Source of the DNA: Magicicada septendecula
Taxonomy: Eukaryota; Arthropoda; Insecta; Hemiptera; Cicadidae
DNA length: 64,000 bases
Direction of reading: 5' to 3'
Assembly (NCBI GenBank): GCA_034769895.1
Contig: CM068372.1
Span: 238,600,343-238,664,342, forward strand
Shown here one piece after another: positions 58,713 to 64,000 of this stretch. The notes under the pieces are model-generated. The model saw only the letters and a program-made list of their open reading frames with translations. It had not been told where the DNA came from and ran no database searches. The position numbers were made by a program, and so were the translations under genes. Each line of letters starts with the position of its first letter. Position 1 is the first letter of the stretch.

Positions 58713-58790
58713 CTATATTGTTATATGCCATCTATGACGTTACGAAAAGAAAACAATTCATACCAAACAATAATATAAAGCACAATATAT
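58713..58790. repeat. Direct repeat flanking the mariner, left copy
   Basis: CTATATTGTTATATGCCATC, then CATACCAAACAATAATATAAAGCA; the same sequence with minor changes occurs at 61147-61229. The transposon sits between the two copies. Confidence 0.8.
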
Positions 58791-58879
58791 ATTGTTAGGG
58801 TATAATAAAATAATATAGGCTATAAAATATAAAATATAACAATATAAATATTATATATTTATAACAATATAAATATATA

Positions 58880-61086
58880 CAGGGTGATTCGGAACTGCAC
58901 TCTAATCTCTCGGTAAATTACTCTATAGCTGAAAATAAGGAAAAAAATTGGTATAAACAAAAGTCCAAAAACGCTTCGTTAGCGAGTTACGACTAGCGAA
59001 AGATTTCGCTAATATGCAGCCATATTTAATTTTACCGGTCTGAAAGTTCGATGCAAATTTCTTTGTTCTATACGTTTTTCGACCTGAAAAATTGAATAAA
59101 ACAGGTCGCAGAACTGCAACTCTAATAGTTTTTACGTTATCTGACGTAAAACACAAAAAATTGAACTCTAAAAATACACTTTGTTACGTTTGGAGTAAAA
59201 CAACTTTATTAAATGGCTAATAAATGCATTACAGTTTCAAATTTAATTCTGAGTTAATTGGTGTGATTAAAAACAATAAAAAATAAATACAAGTCCAAGA
59301 AATCTTAATTTTATTGAATGAAGAACAAAACAGAAATGATTAAATTATGTGAAAGTAACCTTACATTCAAAGTAATTGTTCGATGTGGCCACCATTCTGT
59401 TGAATGCAGCATTTAGCACGACGAATCCAAGCTTTTCTAACTTTGCTTAGTGTGTCAGGACTATTTTTTAGAGTTGCTCCAGCTTCAATGATTCGATTCC
59501 TTAGCTCTTCCTGAGTGTTAATGTGTGTTGAGTATACCAAACTCTTCATCGATCCCCAAAGGTTAAAATCTAATGTCGTGAGATCCGGAGATCGTGCAGG
59601 CCATTTTACGGGTCCTGCTCGACCAATCCAGTGGTTACCATAGGTATTATTTAAGTAACGTGTTACAGAACGACTGAAGTGAACTGGCGATCCATCATGC
59701 ATAAACCACATCCCTGCTCTGTATTGAAGAGGAACATCTTCCAAAAGTTCTTGCAGATTTGTTTGTAAAAAATTCAGGTACTCTTCTCCATTGAGCCGTG
59801 GAGGTAAGAAACACGGCCCAATGACATTGCCAGCAAGAATTCCACACCACACATTAAATGAAAATGTGTGTTGGAAATGCGTTACGGCAACTTCATGTGG
59901 GTTTTCCTCTGCCCAAATATGTGTGTTACGGAAATTTACAACTCCATTCCTAGTAAAGCATGATTCATCTGTAACTAGAATCCGTTTAAGGAAATTGCGA
60001 TCAACTGATTTTTGTCTTACTAACCACTGGCAAAATTCTTTTCGATTATTGTAATCTTGCGGTAGTAATTCTTGCACTGGTGTGACATCTCTCGCAAAAT
60101 TCGCCATACGGATGTTTGAGAAATATTAAAGCGACAAGACAGTCTTCTAGTACTTGTTGTTGGAGACGTGTGAACTGCATCAAGTATTTCTTCTTCTACA
60201 TTCACGTTTCTAACAAATCGTTGTCGGCCAGTATCTGTACGTCTTGTTATTAGCGTACCTGTTTCTCTGAGCCGTCTTTCAACTGCTTCAAAAGTTTTAC
60301 AGCATGGTATTCTTCTATGAGGATATTTCTCGCGGTATTCTCGAACAGCAGCTGTGCTATTACAATCTACTGTTCCGTAAATTAATAACATATCTGTAAA
60401 TTCTTTGAAAGTAAATAAATTTATAGTGTCACCCATATTCACAGTTTAACTAAATAACGATCTGTTATTAATACGTTGATAACTTGTAAACTCGTAGAGC
60501 AACACACAACTAATGAGATACTTCACAAAGACTTTCAAATGGGAGTATGTAAACTGCGCACTTTATTATTGGTCATTAATAACAACAAAGGATTAGGCCT
60601 CTAGAGGATATGTTTACATACAGTTTATTGCAATCAGTTGTTATTTAGAAGCTCACTGTTGCTATTGCCAACTTATGAAATCGAAGAAAAAATTAAGAAT
60701 TAAATTAAATTCTCTATAAGTTTTATTTGAAACTGTAATGCATTTATTAGCCATTTAATAAAGTTATTTTACTCCAAACGTAACAAAGTGTATTTTTAGA
60801 GTTCAATTTTTTGTGTTTTACGTCAGATAACTTAAAAACTATTAGAGTTACAGTTCTGCGACCTGTTTTATTCAAATTTTCAGGTCAAAAAACGTATAGA
60901 ACAAAGAAATTTGCATCGAACTTTCAGACTGGTAAAATTAAATATGGCTGCACATTAGCGAAATCTTTCGCTAGTCGTAACTCGCTAACGAAGCGTTTTT
61001 GGACTTTTGTTTATACCAACTTTTTTCCTATTTTCAGCTATAGAGTAATTTACCGAGAGATTAGAGTGCAGTTCCGAATCACCCGG
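58880..61086 (-). mobile_element. Mariner-like transposon with long terminal inverted repeats
   Basis: A 2207-bp unit starting CAGGGTGATTCGGAACTGC and ending in the near-complement, flanked by TA (58878-58879 and 61087-61088). The inverted arms are about 363 bp long (58880-59242 and 60725-61086) and differ at scattered positions. They enclose one minus-strand transposase gene. The TA duplication and DDE/D transposase place it in IS630-Tc1-mariner. Arms this long are more than the usual 20-30 bp of mariner. Confidence 0.9.
59367..60442 (-). pseudogene. Mariner-like transposase with DUF4817 HTH, DD41D type (one frameshift)
   Basis: The enzyme cuts the transposon out and inserts it at TA. The N-terminal 140 codons (60442-60020) start MNMGDTINLFTFKEF and hold the DUF4817 helix-turn-helix (about 12-60) and a second HTH (STRRLSCRFNISQTSVWRIL). 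The catalytic part lies in another frame (60107-59367): VTDESCF (first D), WFMHDGSPVHF (second D) and WPARSPDLTTLDFNLWG (third D). Counting to the D of TTLDF gives 41 residues between the second and third, the DD41D (rosa-like) spacing; counting to the D of SPDL gives 36. The frames switch near 60085-60105. Apart from that shift the protein is complete and ends GGHIEQLL. Confidence 0.85.
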
Positions 61087-61146
61087 TATATTGTTATAAA
61101 ATATAACAATATAGGCTATATTGTTATAAAATATAACAATATAGGC

Positions 61147-61229
61147 TATATTGTTATATGGCATCTATGACATTACCAAAAGAAAATATAATTCATACCA
61201 AACAATAATATAAAGCAAAATAATATTGT
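61147..61229. repeat. Direct repeat flanking the mariner, right copy
   Basis: Right partner of 58713-58790. Between it and the transposon lie two or three short TATTGTTATAAAATATAACAAT units. Confidence 0.8.
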
Positions 61230-61592
61230 ATAAAAATACAATTCAAGTTGTTAGAATAAACATTTAAAATAAACAGACTTTACTAACTTGTAATTTTATA
61301 TAATGGAAGGAGTACAAGGAACATTTTCCTGTTTTGATTATTCTTGCTAAAAGGAATCTATGGTTCGACTGTTCCTCAAAACTCTGAAATTATGCCTAAA
61401 TCGGTTTCAAAAGCCACCTAAAAACCTCTTTACGTATGACCCCATGAATTCCTTATACTTTTCCGAGCTTTGACTTCAATTAGGTTGCCTTGCGAGTCGG
61501 TTGTTAGTATTAATAACCTCCAGTTTTATTCGGAAAGTATTGTGATAAAATCCGACAACTACAGGTAAATCGAAATGACTCATTTTTATTGG

Positions 61593-61657
61593 TTCTCGAA
61601 CACGATTTTTTTTGCCATCACCATACTTCCATTTCCTTAAGGAACATGGAAGTAAAA
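61593..61657. mobile_element. Solo end of the TIR transposon seen at 21429-22080
   Basis: It matches the right terminus of that element: TCGAACACGATTTTTTTTGCC, split here for length as TCGAACACG and TTTGCCATCACCATACTTCC, then TTTCCTTAAGGAACATGGAAG. No partner terminus was found nearby. Confidence 0.75.
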
Positions 61658-61810
61658 TCCACAATACTCACCAAATATCGGATAACTGGTAGTCTAATTA
61701 CGGAAACACTTCTAAATATGTATACTTTTTCAGTGTCCCACTTTCATTTTAAATTTAGTTTCTCTAATATTTCCATAGAAACCATACATTTTAAATTAAT
61801 TGTTAAGTAT

Positions 61811-61839
61811 CTTCTTCTTCTTCTTCTTCTTCTTCTTCT
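61811..61839. repeat. (CTT)n microsatellite
   Basis: About ten CTT units at the 3' tail of the minus-strand LINE fragment, where LINE tails often end in simple repeats. Confidence 0.9.
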
Positions 61840-62030
61840 GATAGTTCCTATCCGTTTTGGATGTTGGATATCATACAGACTATTTTAACTTTTTGTACTC
61901 CTGTACGGAATAAGTCAGTTGTATTCATGCCAAACCAGGTCCTTAAATTTCTCAGCCATGAGATTCTCGGTCGCCCAACTCCTCTCTTTCCAAGTACTTT
62001 TCCCTGTAGTATGGACTGCAATAAGTAAAA
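61840..62030 (-). pseudogene. LINE 3' end fragment, minus strand
   Basis: On the minus strand the sequence encodes LQGKVLGKRGVGRPRISWL, then RNLRTWFGMNTTDLFRTGVQK, here given as RNLRTWFGMN and DLFRTGVQK, then IVCMISNIQNG and a stop. GKRGxGRxRxSWLKNLRTWF...IANIRNG is the common C-terminus of a widespread insect non-LTR retrotransposon family. It is followed by a GAA tract. Only the end of ORF2 is present. Confidence 0.75.
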
Positions 62031-64000
62031 TCTCCATGTTTAGTATAGTGTTAAAAAAATAATTAAAAAATTACAAAAAACTTCTAGTAAAATTGAGAAT
62101 ATGCATATTTTTACTTAATCGTTACACATTTCATAACGCTTTAAGTCTCAAATTGTTGCTGATATGTATAAATAACTATTCAAACGGAGGTGAGAAAATA
62201 TTAATACAAAGTGAAGCATGCATAACTATTATTATACTAAATTGTGTTGTAAACATTAAAATTTGTTTATATTATCTTACCTTACTAATATCAAAAATTT
62301 TCTTTTTTGAGACATAATAGTGGCAGAGATAAACAAATTATTATTCGACTAAAAAAGGCGTGTGATATACAAGCTCTGTTGCTTTGGTTATCCTAACCTA
62401 GATGATTACAAATTACAACGGTAAGAATTTAATCATGAGAAATGTTTCGATTCTGATAAACACGTCATATATTAAAAGGTCGCAAAGACTCGGAAACAAC
62501 AATTTTTCAATTAAAAACTAGATATTCGTTTAAAATGTAATAAAATACGTTCCTAAAACTGAAATATTTTAGAATATCTTATCGAAGTTACCATGCTTCG
62601 TTATAAAACGTACAACATAAAAGAATCGATACTATTTAATTTACACTATCAAATTCAAAATAAAAATACAAAGAACTAAGAAATATTAGTTTAATATATG
62701 TTGTAGTTTTAGGTAGTACGGGCTGTAGTGAAAAATTCTTTACATCATGCATTGAAATATAATTTAAATTTTAACCTCTAGGGTGACAGCGTATTGCGCG
62801 CTTCAGTTTCCCAAAATTGCCTGTTTGTTGCAAGTTTGTAAATTATATCACCAAGTAAAGTAATAAAAACAAAAAAAGACGAGAATTTCTGGACTATCGG
62901 AAGAATACAATCTGAAGGACAAATTTTCACGTGACCAATAGGCTTACAGCTGAGGAATTTAAGAAAATTTCAACCGATTCTTATCTAAAATTTTTAAGCA
63001 AAAATGGTTCTCCGCTTGTATCTTAATAAACAAAACAACTGATGATGGCAACTGCTGTAAATGGCCCTAGAGTTGGTATCGAAAAAATACAATTGGGTAG
63101 AATAGGAAACTATGTTTGAGAGATCTGCCATGTGACAGACTTGTGAAGTACAAATAGGACAAGCGGTGAAAGGTAAGTTATAGTAAACAGAGATTAGAAA
63201 TCACAGGGCAAATATACGCCCAAGTTTTAGCTACGAACAGGTAACATTTGATTACTTGAAACTGGTCAAAGAACTGAACAAACGTAGAAGCGAACTGTGG
63301 TCACACTATATAGCATTGAGGTCTGAAGAAAAACAGTCATTCCACCTATTATAAAAGAAGAACAACGTAAAGGGAAAAGGAACAAAAGCAAAAAGAACAA
63401 GGGGGGGAATAAGATGAAGAACAAACATAGAATTGCTTTAGAAAGGAACGTTTCAGCATTACAATTGAAACAGAAAAGATGTCTGGAAGGAAAGCAAACG
63501 TAAGCGGATACCGCCCACTAGTACTCAGTAATATGTTAAAAAACCGATCAAGTGATGCGGCACTGGTACAACTGATCAAGTGATGCGGCACTGGTACAAC
63601 TTTTAAAGTATCGAAACGTTTGATTTTAAGATAATTTGAACTTAAACGAGATTTACAAGAATCTTTGTAATGTGTGGTAAGCATTGTACTTAAACCACAT
63701 CATGTATAGAAAACGTTGCAACTAACTAATTTAATAATTCTTCTAGCCATAATTTTTATAATTTATCTTAACGTTTTTATCTACCGAAAACCAACAGCTG
63801 TCTTTAAAACGATTTCAAGGCTGAAACCTCAAGAAAAACTGTGACAGCCGAGATAGACGTCCTTCCTAGGAGAATCGTTGGATCACTGGAGCCATTGGGT
63901 TAATATACCCAGTAAATTTATTTTGTAAGTACCTCATATTAACGTCACCTCTTTAAGTAATCATCTAAGGTTAGAAGTGTCCGGATTGTGGCATGAGACT
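62031..64000. other. No recognisable gene
   Basis: AT-rich sequence. It contains a perfect 28-bp tandem duplication (63546-63573 and 63574-63601). The 111-codon minus-strand frame at 63349-63684 is Ser/Phe/Leu-rich and overlaps the duplication; I do not consider it a gene. Confidence 0.5.

Noticed and set aside
60811-61170. 119-codon plus-strand frame in the mariner right arm and its twin at 58923-59156
   Set aside because: Both are the same terminal inverted repeat read in opposite directions; they carry no transposase motif.
63349-63684. 111-codon minus-strand frame
   Set aside because: Low-complexity Ser/Phe/Leu composition, spans the 28-bp duplication and has no recognisable feature.

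Overview
This is a eukaryotic, AT-rich, transposon-dominated window, almost certainly from an insect. The evidence is a phase 1-1 exon of a quiver/sleepless-type Ly6 protein, a DUF4817-bearing mariner-like transposase, a TATA plus TCAGT arthropod core promoter in an LTR, and MULE and Helitron types common in insects. I cannot fix the order; Hemiptera is a guess. There is no bacterial-style operon, CRISPR array, rRNA or intact tRNA. I see only one host exon; nearly everything else is mobile DNA, much of it nested.

Layout. 1-14385: a Gypsy LTR retrotransposon with unusually long LTRs (325-3299 and 11099-14071) has inserted into an older repeat ('repeat A'). Both LTRs carry the same 413-bp pogo-like MITE. 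Its gag and pol are recognisable but shifted or stopped at several points, although the LTRs are almost identical. 17059-18947: two related small Gypsy-type elements in opposite orientation, each with a 4-bp target duplication; the second is a solo LTR containing a 168-bp near-perfect palindrome. 21182-24232: LINE 3' scrap, a TIR element carrying a piece of repeat A, five ~160-bp tandem units, a ~225-bp CA tract and another copy of repeat A. 25095-29530: a decayed Helentron-type element whose Rep has lost its HUH segment but whose Pif1-like helicase is well preserved.

31205-36564: a second, canonical Helitron (TC start, hairpin, CTAG end) with a 4-unit minisatellite at its 5' end and a broken Rep/helicase gene. 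It lies in an AT-rich tract that ends in a primer-binding-like site and a second coiled-coil gag (38060-39360). 40200-40362: tRNA-derived SINE head. 41100-46345: a decayed MULE transposase gene split by a complete hAT-like DNA transposon (42795-46168) with perfect 12-bp termini, an 8-bp target duplication and one intact 770-codon gene bearing four CxC motifs. I regard this as the most interesting system in the window.

47775-51215: a minus-strand I-like LINE (endonuclease end, RT, RNase H, zinc knuckle) flanked by inverted copies of one ~105-bp segment. 53540-53698: the Ly6 exon, surrounded by kilobases of apparent intron. 58880-61086: a mariner-like element with ~363-bp terminal inverted repeats and a DD41D-type catalytic spacing. 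61593-62030: a solo transposon end and a minus-strand LINE tail. The rest is AT-rich sequence without recognisable genes.
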